Part shown: positions 37,124 through 46,536 of the stretch, piece by piece
Layout of the letters: each line of letters starts with the position of its first letter
Numbering within the stretch: the first letter of the stretch is position 1
From: Variovorax boronicumulans
GTDB lineage: Bacteria; Pseudomonadota; Gammaproteobacteria; Burkholderiales; Burkholderiaceae_C
DNA length: 64,000 bases
Assembly (NCBI RefSeq): GCF_029892485.1
Contig: NZ_JARXVG010000001.1
Coordinates: 930,001-994,000 of the forward strand
Direction: 5' to 3'
Notes under the pieces: model-generated
Told to the model about the DNA's origin: nothing
What the model saw: only the letters and a program-made list of their open reading frames with translations
Database searches by the model: none
Translations under genes and position numbers: made by a program

Positions 37124-37603
37124 ATGAAGACCCCCAACTCGCACCCGAAGCCCCCGCTCCTCGCCGCCGCGGCATTCGACAGTGAAACCCTGCTGCGCGA
37201 AAGCGGCCTGCGCGTGACGCGCGCTGCCCAGACGGTGCTGGAACTGCTCAGGCACACCTCGCAGCCGCTGACGCACGACGAAGTGGCCGCCGCCTACACC
37301 ACTGCTACCGGCGAAGCGCCCGACCGGGTGACCATCTACCGCGTGCTCGACCGTCTCGTCGAAGCGGGCCTGTGCGACCGGCGCGTGGGCGCCGACCGGG
37401 TCAACCGTTTTGCGCGGCACGTGGAGGCCGCTTCGGGCAACACCTTCGAATGCGACCAATGCCACAAGATCCTGGCGCTGCCCTCGGACCCCGAACTTCC
37501 CAAGGTGATGGGCCGGCTCGGTCGGTCGCTGCGCAAGCAAGGCATCGACACCCGCCACACCGCGCTGACCCTGCACGGAACCTGCGGCGACTGCGCGCGC
37601 TGA
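37124..37603 (+). CDS. Fur-family metalloregulator (Zur-like)
   Basis: A 159-residue Fur-family repressor. A winged-helix domain (LRVTRAAQTVLELLRHTSQPLTHDEV region, about 29-90; DRVTIYRVLDRL) is followed by a dimerisation domain with two CxxC pairs, C110/C113 and C154/C157, forming the structural zinc site. The gene lies tail-to-tail with a CobW GTPase gene, 6 nt apart, and the octamer ATGCAACA occurs upstream of both genes (37102 and 38820). This context favours Zur (zinc) over Fur (iron), by inference. Confidence 0.85.
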   Translation: MKTPNSHPKPPLLAAAAFDSETLLRESGLRVTRAAQTVLELLRHTSQPLTHDEVAAAYTTATGEAPDRVTIYRVLDRLVEAGLCDRRVGADRVNRFARHVEAASGNTFECDQCHKILALPSDPELPKVMGRLGRSLRKQGIDTRHTALTLHGTCGDCAR

Positions 37604-37609
37604 ACGCGA

Positions 37610-38803
37610 TCAGGCGTTCCAGGAAGGGAACGGATCGGGCAGGTTCTGCCACCACGAAGCGCCGAAGCGCATCTCTTCCTCGGTGAGCAGGCAGGCATCC
37701 AGCCGCGCCCGCAGCGCGGCCTCGTCCATGCCGATGCCGATCAGCACCAGTTCCTGCCGCGCGTCGCCCGTTGCCGGGTCCCAGTTGTCGGTGATGAGGT
37801 CCAGCGCATCGGCGTCGGTCGGCCAATGCTCGCGCGGCACCGCCGCCCACCAGAAACCCGCCGCGCCATAGCGGCAGGCCCCACCGGCCTGCGACCACGA
37901 GCCCGCGCGCGTGGCGCGGCTCGCGAGCCAGAAAAAGCCCTTGGAGCGCACCACGCCCTCCCACTCGCTCTGCACCATGTCCCAGAAGCGCTTCGGATGA
38001 AACGGCAGGCGCGAGCGGTAGACGAAGCTGCGGATGCCGTATTCCTCGCTCTCGGGCACGTGCTCGCCGCGCAGTTCGGCGAGCCAGCCCGGCGCCTGCT
38101 CGGCCTGCTCGAAGTCGAAGAGGCCGGTGTCGAGCACGCGGTCGAGCGCGACGCGGCCGAACTCCGACACCTCGATGCGCGCACGCGGATTCAGGCTGCG
38201 CAATATCGCCATCAGCCGCTCCCGCTCCGCCGGCGTGACGAGGTCGGTCTTGTTGACCACCAGCACGTCGCAGAACTCGATCTGCTCTATCAGGAGATCG
38301 ACCACCGTGCGCGTGTCGTCGTCGCCGAGCGACTGGCCCCGCTGGCCCAGGCTGTCGGGCGAGCCGTAGTCGCGCAGGAAATTGAAAGCATCGACCACCG
38401 TCACCATGGTGTCCAGCCGCGCGACGTCGGCCAGGCTCTTGCCGTCTTCGCCCGCGAAGGTGAAGGTCTCTGCCACGGGCAGCGGCTCGGAGATGCCGGT
38501 GGACTCGATCACCAGCTGGTCGAAGCGGCCTTCTTTCGCGAGGCGGTTCACCTCGATCAGCAGGTCTTCGCGCAGCGTGCAGCAGATGCAGCCGTTGCTC
38601 ATTTCGACCAGCTTCTCCTCGGTGCGCGAGAGCTTGGCGCCGCCACCCCGCACCAGCGCCGCATCGATGTTGACCTCGCTCATGTCGTTGACGATGACCG
38701 CCACGCGGCGCCCCTCGCGGTTGTGGAGGATGTGGTTGAGCAAGGTGGTCTTGCCGGCGCCAAGAAAGCCCGAGAGGACAGTGACGGGAAGCCGATGGGT
38801 CAT
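37610..38803 (-). CDS. CobW/COG0523-family GTPase, probable zinc metallochaperone
   Basis: A 397-residue G3E GTPase. Visible are the P-loop GFLGAGKTT (about 12-20), the zinc-binding G-C72-I-C74-C75 motif that defines COG0523, [12 protein letters not shown] as switch region, NKTD for guanine recognition, and a C-terminal CobW_C domain with HPKRFWDMV. Zur-controlled members (ZigA/ZagA/YeiR-like) deliver zinc to enzymes during shortage. The start at 38803 ([18 protein letters not shown]) is standard; the upstream Cys-rich extension is unlikely. Palindromes lie in its promoter. Confidence 0.9.
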   Translation of the reverse strand: MTHRLPVTVLSGFLGAGKTTLLNHILHNREGRRVAVIVNDMSEVNIDAALVRGGGAKLSRTEEKLVEMSNGCICCTLREDLLIEVNRLAKEGRFDQLVIESTGISEPLPVAETFTFAGEDGKSLADVARLDTMVTVVDAFNFLRDYGSPDSLGQRGQSLGDDDTRTVVDLLIEQIEFCDVLVVNKTDLVTPAERERLMAILRSLNPRARIEVSEFGRVALDRVLDTGLFDFEQAEQAPGWLAELRGEHVPESEEYGIRSFVYRSRLPFHPKRFWDMVQSEWEGVVRSKGFFWLASRATRAGSWSQAGGACRYGAAGFWWAAVPREHWPTDADALDLITDNWDPATGDARQELVLIGIGMDEAALRARLDACLLTEEEMRFGASWWQNLPDPFPSWNA

Positions 38804-38819
38804 GGGTGCGCTCTTTGAT

Positions 38820-38868
38820 ATGCAACAGCATTGCATTATATGAATCAATCGCAACCAGGTTGCAATTG
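38820..38868 (-). promoter_or_regulatory. Two palindromic operator candidates upstream of the CobW gene
   Basis: ATGCAA and TTGCAT flank a 5-bp centre (38820-38836). CAATCGCAACC and GGTTGCAATTG flank a single A with one mismatch (38846-38868). They lie 17 and 43 nt before the start codon. The octamer ATGCAACA in the first also occurs at 37102-37109, 15 nt before the Fur-family gene start. They are plausible Zur boxes, but I cannot compare with a verified consensus. Confidence 0.55.
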
Positions 38869-38894
38869 ATCCACACCCCCCAAAGAAAAGAGCG

Positions 38895-39599
38895 TCAATA
38901 GCTCAGCTTCGGATACCAGTCCTTGCCGCGACCGCCGGGCGTCATGTCCAGCAGGTTCCAGATCGGCATGGGGTCGGGCGCGCCGCGCGGGTCCTGCCCG
39001 GGGTCGGCGCTGCCGGCGCCCATTTCGGCGGCCCAGAAATGGCGGATGGTGCCACCGCTGCGATGGAACACGTTGAACGCCGGGTTGTCGCCGCTGTCGG
39101 GCGTCTCGCCGGCGTAGTCGCGGTTGAAGCTGTTGCCGGCCGACGAGTAGAGCGGCAGGTGGCGCCAGCCGCGCTCCACGGCAAAGGCCCGCATTCGCCC
39201 GATGGGCGAGGTCGCGATCACCGCGAAGGCCACGCACTGCAGGATGTCGGGCATCTCGCCGTCGTAGGCGCTCAGCAGCGACGTGCACATGGGGCACGGC
39301 CGTTCGCGCTTCGGACCGTACATCCAGTTGTAGGTGATCAGCGTGTCGTGCCTGCCGAAGAGTTCGGAGAGCTTCACGGGGCCGTTCGGCCCCTGGAACC
39401 CGTAGTCCTCGGGCACTTCGCCACCGGGCGGCAATTGGCGTCGCTGCTCGGCGACGCGCTCGCAGTGCCGGCGAAGCTCGATCTCTTCTGCCAGCAGCGC
39501 GGTGCGTGCCTCGCGGTAGGCCGCGCTCTCGTTGGGCAGGCGCACCGGGTTGGCACTTGCGAGCTGCCGGGCGGGTTCAAGTTGGGACTGGAAAGACAT
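38895..39599 (-). CDS. DUF899 thioredoxin-like protein
   Basis: A 234-residue protein of the DUF899 family, thioredoxin-fold proteins of unknown reaction. The [16 protein letters not shown] segment (about residues 104-119) carries a CxxC-like pair, and [16 protein letters not shown] and [18 protein letters not shown] are family hallmarks (given in parts). The final [10 protein letters not shown] is typical. Start at 39599 ([14 protein letters not shown]). It lies 111 bp downstream of the SDR gene; members are often in oxidative-stress or co-regulated AraC contexts. Confidence 0.85.
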   Translation of the reverse strand: MSFQSQLEPARQLASANPVRLPNESAAYREARTALLAEEIELRRHCERVAEQRRQLPPGGEVPEDYGFQGPNGPVKLSELFGRHDTLITYNWMYGPKRERPCPMCTSLLSAYDGEMPDILQCVAFAVIATSPIGRMRAFAVERGWRHLPLYSSAGNSFNRDYAGETPDSGDNPAFNVFHRSGGTIRHFWAAEMGAGSADPGQDPRGAPDPMPIWNLLDMTPGGRGKDWYPKLSY

Positions 39600-39710
39600 G
39601 GGGTATCGCCTCCTGAAGGAAAAATCAGGGTTGAACATGTCGCTCGATGCTGTGCCTGCGGCCCCTCGGCCGCGGTCCGGACAGTTCGCGAATCGCCCAG
39701 GCGCGCCGTC

Positions 39711-40610
39711 CTACATCTCGAAGGCCTTCACCTGCCGCCCGTCGATGTCGGTGAAGCCGTATTCCTTCGCCAGGTCAGCCACGCGCAGCACCTCCCCGGT
39801 CTTCTTCATCACCTGCGGATCGCCCGCAAGCGCCGCCACCGCGCGACCCAGGTAGCGCGGCGATTCGGTGCCCGCGAGCGCCGGCTTCTCCTGCCAGTGC
39901 GCCTCGTCGGTCTTGTGGCCGGCCAGCACGAACTCGGTGCGCATCCAGCCCGGCGACACGGCGACAGAGGCAACGCCATGCGGCTTGAGTTCCTCTGCCA
40001 TGCCGAAGGCCAGCCGCGTCATCGAGGCTTTCGCCAAGTCGTAGAAGAGATTGCCCTTCATGTAGTGGCCCCGGTCCCAGAAGGTGGTGGTCACGATCAA
40101 GCCGCGCTTGGCGCGCACCATCAGCGGTGCGGCCGATCGGCTGGCCACAAGGTGGTTGCGCACGCCGCGGTCGAACATCGAGTCCCAGTTCGAGAGCGGG
40201 TGCTCCCAGAAGGGCGCGTCGAATACGCCGTTGAAGGTTTCGTGGCCACCCCAGGCGTTGTTCACCAGCAGGTCGAGCCGGCCCGCTTCGCGTTCGACCT
40301 GCGCGAAAAGCGCCTTCACTTCGTCTTCGCGGGTGTGGTCGCAGCGCACGGCAATGCCACGGCCGCCCATGCGCGTGACCTCATCGGCCGTGTCGTCGAT
40401 GCTGCCGGGCACCGCCGCCATGTCCGACAGGGCCAGCAACTGCCCGTAGGTGTCGGCGGGCCGTGCCCGGGTGCTGCGCCCGGTGACATACACCGTGGCG
40501 CCCGCCGCGCCCAACTCCACCGCAATGCCGCGCCCTGCGCCGCGGCTGGCTCCCGTGACCACCGCCACGCAGTCCTTCAGCGGGCGGTTCGTGTTTTCGT
40601 TCTGCGTCAT
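39711..40610 (-). CDS. Short-chain dehydrogenase/reductase
   Basis: SDR oxidoreductase, 299 residues. The cofactor motif TGASRGAGRGIA starts at about residue 19, VTGRST lies after beta-2, and NNAWGG replaces the usual NNAG. The catalytic region is TTTFWDRGHYMKGNLFYDLAKASM, with Tyr and Lys in the YDLAK motif. The lengthened region around the NNAWGG motif is typical of a DHRS1-like subgroup. It is the gene downstream of an AraC regulator, 42 bp away on the same strand. Confidence 0.88.
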   Translation of the reverse strand: MTQNENTNRPLKDCVAVVTGASRGAGRGIAVELGAAGATVYVTGRSTRARPADTYGQLLALSDMAAVPGSIDDTADEVTRMGGRGIAVRCDHTREDEVKALFAQVEREAGRLDLLVNNAWGGHETFNGVFDAPFWEHPLSNWDSMFDRGVRNHLVASRSAAPLMVRAKRGLIVTTTFWDRGHYMKGNLFYDLAKASMTRLAFGMAEELKPHGVASVAVSPGWMRTEFVLAGHKTDEAHWQEKPALAGTESPRYLGRAVAALAGDPQVMKKTGEVLRVADLAKEYGFTDIDGRQVKAFEM

Positions 40611-40652
40611 CCGGTGCTCCTTGGTTTGAACGCCGACGAAGATAGTGCGCCC

Positions 40653-41519
40653 TCAGCCGGACGTCTTGGAAGAACCCGAAATCGCGTGTCCCATGAACTC
40701 GGTCGGCGTGACGCCGCAGAGCGCGCGGAATTCATTGACCAGGTGCGACTGGTCGTAGAAGCCGCTCTCGACCGCGACCTCGGCCCAGGCCGGCACCGGC
40801 TGCAGCCGCAGCGCGCGCAGGCACCCATGCAGCCGCGCCAGGCGCGCCCAGGCCCGGGGCGACAGCCCGACGTGCGCGTGAAAGAGCTGCTGCAACCGGC
40901 GCTCGCCGACATCAACGGCCGCTGCCACGTCGCGCAAGGGTTGCCGTCCGCCCGATCCGGCGATGAGGCGTGCCGCGTGCACCGCAGCGGGATGGAAGAC
41001 GGCACCGTCGAGCAACCGCTGTTCCAGGGCAGCCTGGAGCATCGCCGCGCGCGCAGCATCGTCCGGCGCCTCGGCCATGCGACCGAACAGTTCGGCCGCG
41101 CCGCCCTGCCAGAGTTCGTCCAGATGCACGGCGCGGCCCGCGATCTCGCCCGCGGGCAGGCCCAGCAACGCCGCCGCCGCGCCGGGCCGCAGCGTGACCG
41201 ACATGCCTTCCACCCTGTCGCGCATGCGCACCACGACCGGCGCGGCGGAAGCGCCGATCGCCTCCATCGGCAGCCCCGCGCCATCGCCCGCCGAAGGCGC
41301 ATCGCCGAGATTGAAGACAAGGCGCACCGCGCCATCGGGCAGCACGCGCTCGCGCACCTCGTGCCCGGCGGCGAAGGTCTCGCGGTACAGCAGGATGTGC
41401 GACACATACGGTCGCAGCGGGGCTCTCACCGGCACCGCGCGCAGCGTGCCCTCAGGCACGCCCGATTCGGGGCCGTGCAGCGGGTCGTCGTCGAGGCGGA
41501 GGAAGAGGCGTTCGGCCAT
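40653..41519 (-). CDS. AraC-family transcriptional regulator
   Basis: A 288-residue regulator with an N-terminal sensing domain (about 1-150; RPYVSHILLYRETFAAGHEVRERVLPDG region) and a C-terminal pair of helix-turn-helix units (about 190-285), ending in the family signature ESGFYDQSHLVNEFRALCGVTPTEF (cut to GFYDQSHLVNEF). It probably regulates the SDR gene downstream or the divergently transcribed GST gene 70 bp away. Confidence 0.88.
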   Translation of the reverse strand: MAERLFLRLDDDPLHGPESGVPEGTLRAVPVRAPLRPYVSHILLYRETFAAGHEVRERVLPDGAVRLVFNLGDAPSAGDGAGLPMEAIGASAAPVVVRMRDRVEGMSVTLRPGAAAALLGLPAGEIAGRAVHLDELWQGGAAELFGRMAEAPDDAARAAMLQAALEQRLLDGAVFHPAAVHAARLIAGSGGRQPLRDVAAAVDVGERRLQQLFHAHVGLSPRAWARLARLHGCLRALRLQPVPAWAEVAVESGFYDQSHLVNEFRALCGVTPTEFMGHAISGSSKTSG

Positions 41520-41589
41520 GGCGGCCCATTGTGTGGAAAAACCCGGTCATGCGCGAGCGGCCCGCGCTGGCGGAAAATCGCCCGCTCGC

Positions 41590-42246
41590 ATGCCTTCCGC
41601 CACCGCCCTCCCCGTTCTCTATTCGTTCCGCCGCTGTCCCTATGCGATGCGGGCCCGGCTCGCGTTGATCGCGAGCGACACCCGCTGCGAGCTGCGCGAG
41701 ATCGTGCTGCGCGACAAGCCCGCCGAGATGCTGGCCGCTTCGCCCAAGGGCACCGTGCCCGTGCTGGTGATGGCGGACGGCACCGTGCTCGAACAGAGCC
41801 TCGACATCATGCAGTGGGCCCTGCGGCGCAAGGACCCGCAGCGCTGGCTGCAACCCGAAACCGGCACGCTCGAAGAGCTGCTCGCGCTGGTGGCGGCCTG
41901 CGATGGCGACTTCAAGCCGCAGCTCGATCGCTACAAGTACCCCGGCCGATTCGACGACGCGGAGCATGCGGCGCGCGAGCGCGGCGCGGCGTTCCTGCGC
42001 GAACTCGAAACCCGGCTCTCGGCTGCGCCGTACCTGGCGGGGTCGCACGCGACCCTGGCCGATGCGGCCCTCATGCCCTTCGTGCGCCAGTTCGCCATGG
42101 TCCACATGGCATGGTTCGCCGCCCAGCCGTGGCCTCGCCTGAACGCCTGGCTGTCCGCATGGACCGCCTCGGAATTGTTCGCCCGCGCCATGCCCAAGTA
42201 CGCGGCGTGGAAACCCGGCGAAGCCGGCATCGGCTTCCCGCGGTAG
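41590..42246 (+). CDS. Glutathione S-transferase-like protein
   Basis: A 218-residue GST-fold protein. The N-terminal thioredoxin domain has R-C16-P-Y-A at the active-site position (omega/GstB-like, Cys rather than Ser or Tyr) and the SPKGTVPVLVMADGTVLEQSLDIM glutathione-binding loop (in parts: KGTVPVL, LEQSLDI). The helical C-terminal domain covers about 90-215. A Cys active site suggests thiol transfer or reductive deglutathionylation rather than conjugation. Divergent from the AraC gene. Confidence 0.9.
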   Translation: MPSATALPVLYSFRRCPYAMRARLALIASDTRCELREIVLRDKPAEMLAASPKGTVPVLVMADGTVLEQSLDIMQWALRRKDPQRWLQPETGTLEELLALVAACDGDFKPQLDRYKYPGRFDDAEHAARERGAAFLRELETRLSAAPYLAGSHATLADAALMPFVRQFAMVHMAWFAAQPWPRLNAWLSAWTASELFARAMPKYAAWKPGEAGIGFPR

Positions 42247-42298
42247 CCTCACCGGCAAGGTCAGCCGGCGGTCAGCAGCGCGGGCCGATAAAGGCGCC

Positions 42299-42571
42299 AT
42301 GCCATCGGCCACCGCACGCTTCACCGAGTTGAGCGTTCTCCTTGAAAAGCGCTTTCACGTCGCGCGCGTCTCGGTCATGCCCTCGACGCCGCTGAACGAT
42401 CTCGGTCTGGATTCGCTCGCGATGCTGACTTTCGTGTGCGCCGCGGAAAACGCATTCCAGTCGCGCATTCCCGCGACCAGGCTGAACCCGGCCGGCCCGG
42501 ACGGGCCGCTGACCCTGCAAGGCCTTTGCGAATTGCTGGGCGCCGGCAGCGAGGTGGGCAGCCCCGGCTGA
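42299..42571 (+). CDS. Stand-alone acyl carrier protein
   Basis: A 90-residue carrier protein. The phosphopantetheine attachment motif DLGLDSLAMLTF is intact with Ser39, and the surrounding helices (LSVLLEKRF; LTLQGLCELLG) fit the PP-binding fold. It is not the fatty-acid AcpP, which sits in the fab cluster. No synthase, acyl-AMP ligase or phosphopantetheinyl transferase is adjacent. It converges on the 1297-residue CapA/MurF/peptidase fusion, with 11 bp between the stops. A link between the two is suggested by position only. Confidence 0.82.
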   Translation: MPSATARFTELSVLLEKRFHVARVSVMPSTPLNDLGLDSLAMLTFVCAAENAFQSRIPATRLNPAGPDGPLTLQGLCELLGAGSEVGSPG

Positions 42572-42582
42572 CCCCTGCTGGC

Positions 42583-45500
42583 TCACGCGGCCGGCCGTTC
42601 CCTCGGCGTCTCGAAGCCCCGCTGCAGGAGCAAGGCCGACAGCTGCGCGCACACGCGGCGGTCCTCCGCCCCCAGCACCACCGACACCAGCCGGCGCCCG
42701 TCGCGCTGCGCGGTGGCGATGAGGTGCGAGCCGCCATCGGGCAGCGTGCCGGTTTTCAGGCCATCGATGCCTGCCACCTGGCCCAGCAGCAGGTTGGTGC
42801 TGGGTGCGGACGGCGTCACGCCGTCGAGTTGCGCCTTGCCGGCCGTGCCGAGCACCGCCGGAAACTCCTGAAGCACGCGGCGCGCCATCACCAGCATGTC
42901 GACAGCCGTCGTGCGTGCCGCGGTCTCGATACCCGCGGGGCAAGCGAAGTGCGTGTCGGTCATGCCCCAGGCCCGCGCTTGCCGGTTCATGGCATCGACG
43001 AAGGCATCGACGCGCCCGCTGTGCCATGCCGCCAGCGTCAGCGCCGCCTTGTCGGACGACACGACCAGCGCGGCATTCAGCAGGCGCTGCACGGGCTGCG
43101 TAGCCACGCCACGGTAGAAGCTGGCCGAAGGGTCGCTGCCGGCGGGCTCCGGCTCGGCCGGAACGGGCACCGGTTCGGTGTGCCTGTCGAGCTGCCCGGC
43201 TTCCAGCTTCTGCTCGACCAGCACGGCCGTCATCAGCTTGGCGAGCGATGCGGGCACGTACGGATGGCTCGCGGGCTGGTGGGTCAGCAGCCTGTCGCCC
43301 GTCAGGTCGTAGAGGATCCAGCTCGGCGCGGCCGGTTTGGTGACCGCAGCCGCGCCACGATGCCGGATCACCGCGGCGGGCGGCAGCGGCATCGCCGGAA
43401 CCACCGGCATTGCCGGCATCGCCGGCATCACCGGGGTTGGGGGTTGCGCTTTCTGTTCTTCCTGCAGCCTTGCCAGCGTACGAACGATCTGCCAGAGCCG
43501 CATGCCGTTGGAGCTTTTCAGCAGCACGAGGTCGCCCGAGCGAAGCGCGTCGATCAGGCCGCGTTCGAGCACCTCCAGCGATGCACAGGCCTGCACGGTG
43601 GCCGCGGAAGGCAGCGCGGCGGCGAAGCGGTCTCGTTGCCGGCTCATGCGATCACCGAGCAGGAACACCAGCGCGGGCGCGCACTGCGCGATCGGCGCCG
43701 CGAGCGCCTGGTGGTAGCGCTCGGCGTCGTCGCCCAGTTCCAGCATGTCGCCGAGCACCAGAATCTTGCGGCCGCCCTCGCAGGGCTCGTCGGCCATCGA
43801 AGCCAGGGCCGCCGCCATCGACAGCGGGTTGGCGTTGTACGACTCGTCGATCACCCGCACGCGCCTGTCGCCGAGCGCGAACGACAGCACCTGCCCGCGC
43901 CCCTCCACCGCCGCGAACGATGCGAGTTCCTCCGGCACATGGCGGGCGTCGAGCGCGAGCACATGGGCCACGGCGAAGCACACGAGACTGTTGACGGCCA
44001 TGTGCCGCCCCTTTGCGCCCAGCACGTAGCCGAAGCGCTGGCCGGCATGGCTGGCCTCGATGGCGCCCGAGGCGGCGTCGTAGGCCTCCAGGCGGAAGTC
44101 GGCGGCCGCGGTCGATCCGTAGGTGAGCACGCGGAGCGAGCGGGCCTGGGCGCGCGCCACCAGGTAGTCGAAGTGTTCGGTGTCGGTGCACAGCACGGCC
44201 CATGCACCGGGGCGCATGCCCTCGAACACGTTGGCCTTGCGGCGGGCGACGTCTTCCACCTTGCCGCCCTCGTCCAGGTGCGACGCGGTGATGTTCGTGA
44301 TGACGGCCACATCGGGCCGCACCAGCTTGATGTTCTGGAATCCCGCCGAGTTGATGGCGCTCACGGCCACCTCCAGGATCACGAGGTCGGTCTGCGCCGG
44401 CACGTTCGCCAGCATGGCCAGCATGCCGACGCGCGAGTTGTAGTTCTGGATGGTGGAGAAGAGGCCGTGAGAGCCCGAGAAGGCGTGGTCCAGCATGTGG
44501 CACACCGAGGTCTTGCCCGCGCTGCCGGTCACCGCGACCACATGCCCCTGGAGCCGTTCGCGTGCCGCGACGCCCAGCTCGATCAATGCGTGGATCGGGT
44601 CGTCGACCAGCAGCACCGGAAAGTCCGGCGCCAGGCCCGGGACCGGCTTGCGCAGGATGGCGCCGGCCAGACTCGGCTGCAATCGCGCGATTTCCTCGGA
44701 CCAGTCCCAGTTGCGCTCGTCCCCGTTGACGGGAAAACGCTCGTGGATGGCGAGCGTCCAGTAGTCGGAGGCCACGAAGAGCGATGGCTCCTGCAGCATC
44801 TCCATGAGCTGCTCGCCGCGCGGCAGCGACCGCACGAACCAGCCGGGCGGCGGCGCCACCAGCCAGCGGCCGCCGGTGACGGCAAGGAGCTGCGCGGCAT
44901 TCCATGTCTGGCCGGTCGCACCGGGCAGATCGGGTGGCAGCGCGTCCGCCGGGATCACGCGGTATTGCGGCACCGGCGGAAATACCCTGGCCGGTGCCGG
45001 CGTCGTCAGCCCTGCGTGCGCGATGAATTTCACATGCACCGGCACGCGCGCGCGCTCCACCTGCGCCGTCCTGCTCAGCAGGCCGACCTCGATCTGCAGT
45101 TCCGCGTCGTGCAACAGCGCAGCCACCGGCGCCTCGATCGGGTGGACGTCCCGGTAGACGAGACCAGGCTGCCAGCGGCTGGTCGGCCACATCCAGCCGC
45201 ACGGATCGTGATCGGAGAGCAGGCCCCAGGCCGGCACGTCGATGCAGGTGGAGGCCTGCGCGCAGAGTTCGATGCGCCAGTCGACGTCGGTGGGCTGGTC
45301 CAGCTGCCAGAAACTTTCGACCACCAGCGTGCCGCGGCCGGTGAGGCGGTCCGGCGTGGCCTGCGCGCCGAGCAGGCGCAAGGGGCCGAGTTGAAGGGGC
45401 GATGCGAACCGGGCTGCGCGAGGCACGGAGGCCGCGAGCCATTCCTCGCGCGGCGCCGCGGCCTCGCGGATCGCCTCTTGACGGAAGCCCGCGCGCGGCA

Positions 45501-46476
45501 GGGTCGGCAGCCGCACCGGCGGACGCTGGGGCGGACGCAGGTCGAGACGGCACGCGCCGGTGGCGGTCTGCACGAAGGCCGATCCGAGGGCCTGGCTTTG
45601 CAGCAGGAAGCGGCTGGCTGCTTGCGCTGCGCGCTCGCCTTCCAGTTCCACGGTCTGCCCGAAGCCTGTGGCAACGGGCGTGAACACCACCTGCCGCACG
45701 CCGTCGGCGTGAAGGTGCAGCGAGAACACGGCGCTCGGGGCCTCGCGATGCAGGCTGTCGCACAGGAAATCGCCGGCGCCATGGACGATCGGCCGGTCCC
45801 GGTAGACCTCGACGCCCTGCTGCCCGTGCACCGCGGCGCCCAGCACCGCATCGGCGCCCGCATCGATCAGCGCATGGCCCACGTCGACCTGGTCGGCCTT
45901 GGGCCACGCCTGGTCTTCACCGCCCCAATGCACGGCCACCAGCACCACATGCGCCTTCTCGCGGGCCGCGGCGATGCGGTGTGCGAAGCATGCCGTCCAG
46001 TCAGCAGGGGAAGACAGCGGAAGGTGCGCGTTGCCGGAGGTGGCTTCGCCGGCTGCAAGACCGGGCGCCGTGGCATCGATGGCAAACAGCGCGACCTGAA
46101 GGTGGCCGGCACGCCGCAGGGCGGGCGTCAATGCCGCCTCCAGCGTGGGGCCCGAGCCCGTGTGTCCGATGCCGGCTGCATCGAGCAGCGCGGCCCGTTC
46201 GGCCCGATGTTCGTCGCCGAAATCTCCGTCCGGGCTGGTGGCGGTGGCCACCACGTCGATGCCGGCCTCCACGAGCAGGCGCAGCATCTCGGGCCGGGCC
46301 TGGCGCTGTGCCAGCAATGCGATGCCCAGGTCGGCCCGGGCGAGGGCCGGTACGCCGCCGAGCACGGCGGCGAGGCCGATTTCCTGCGTGCGTTGGTGCT
46401 GCCGGCCGCCCAGGTTCAGCTTGCCAGCCCAGGCGACCACCGGTCCGGTGTCGTCCAGAAGATCGCTCAGACTCAT
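42583..46476 (-). CDS. Four-domain fusion: CapA-like, beta-sandwich, MurF-like ligase, S11 D,D-peptidase
   Basis: A single uninterrupted 1297-residue frame. Residues about 1-330 resemble the CapA/PgsA phosphoesterase fold (V182-H183-WGGE; LIDAGADAVLG), but expected metal ligands are altered (G18-K19 in place of the N-terminal Gly-Asp; no NNH motif). About 362-470 resembles the beta-sandwich seen at the end of some GT39 proteins (MWPTSRWQPGLVYRD). About 525-985 is a MurF-like amide ligase: P-loop G651-SAGKT-656, NYNSRVGML, NITASHLDEGG, D877-ESYNANP. A Pro/Met-rich linker (about 1005-1035) leads to an S11 penicillin-binding-type peptidase: S1077-LAK1080, S1140-S-D1142 (usual S-x-N) and K1241-TG. 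No signal peptide or membrane helix is visible, which is odd for a D,D-peptidase. The substrate is unknown; an ATP-driven peptide-bond-forming role is inferred. Confidence 0.88.
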   Translation of the reverse strand: MSLSDLLDDTGPVVAWAGKLNLGGRQHQRTQEIGLAAVLGGVPALARADLGIALLAQRQARPEMLRLLVEAGIDVVATATSPDGDFGDEHRAERAALLDAAGIGHTGSGPTLEAALTPALRRAGHLQVALFAIDATAPGLAAGEATSGNAHLPLSSPADWTACFAHRIAAAREKAHVVLVAVHWGGEDQAWPKADQVDVGHALIDAGADAVLGAAVHGQQGVEVYRDRPIVHGAGDFLCDSLHREAPSAVFSLHLHADGVRQVVFTPVATGFGQTVELEGERAAQAASRFLLQSQALGSAFVQTATGACRLDLRPPQRPPVRLPTLPRAGFRQEAIREAAAPREEWLAASVPRAARFASPLQLGPLRLLGAQATPDRLTGRGTLVVESFWQLDQPTDVDWRIELCAQASTCIDVPAWGLLSDHDPCGWMWPTSRWQPGLVYRDVHPIEAPVAALLHDAELQIEVGLLSRTAQVERARVPVHVKFIAHAGLTTPAPARVFPPVPQYRVIPADALPPDLPGATGQTWNAAQLLAVTGGRWLVAPPPGWFVRSLPRGEQLMEMLQEPSLFVASDYWTLAIHERFPVNGDERNWDWSEEIARLQPSLAGAILRKPVPGLAPDFPVLLVDDPIHALIELGVAARERLQGHVVAVTGSAGKTSVCHMLDHAFSGSHGLFSTIQNYNSRVGMLAMLANVPAQTDLVILEVAVSAINSAGFQNIKLVRPDVAVITNITASHLDEGGKVEDVARRKANVFEGMRPGAWAVLCTDTEHFDYLVARAQARSLRVLTYGSTAAADFRLEAYDAASGAIEASHAGQRFGYVLGAKGRHMAVNSLVCFAVAHVLALDARHVPEELASFAAVEGRGQVLSFALGDRRVRVIDESYNANPLSMAAALASMADEPCEGGRKILVLGDMLELGDDAERYHQALAAPIAQCAPALVFLLGDRMSRQRDRFAAALPSAATVQACASLEVLERGLIDALRSGDLVLLKSSNGMRLWQIVRTLARLQEEQKAQPPTPVMPAMPAMPVVPAMPLPPAAVIRHRGAAAVTKPAAPSWILYDLTGDRLLTHQPASHPYVPASLAKLMTAVLVEQKLEAGQLDRHTEPVPVPAEPEPAGSDPSASFYRGVATQPVQRLLNAALVVSSDKAALTLAAWHSGRVDAFVDAMNRQARAWGMTDTHFACPAGIETAARTTAVDMLVMARRVLQEFPAVLGTAGKAQLDGVTPSAPSTNLLLGQVAGIDGLKTGTLPDGGSHLIATAQRDGRRLVSVVLGAEDRRVCAQLSALLLQRGFETPRERPAA

Positions 46477-46536
46477 TGCGTGGACCCTGTCTTCACCCGG
46501 TCGTTGTTCCGAGCGCGCTTGCAGATGACGCGCAGT

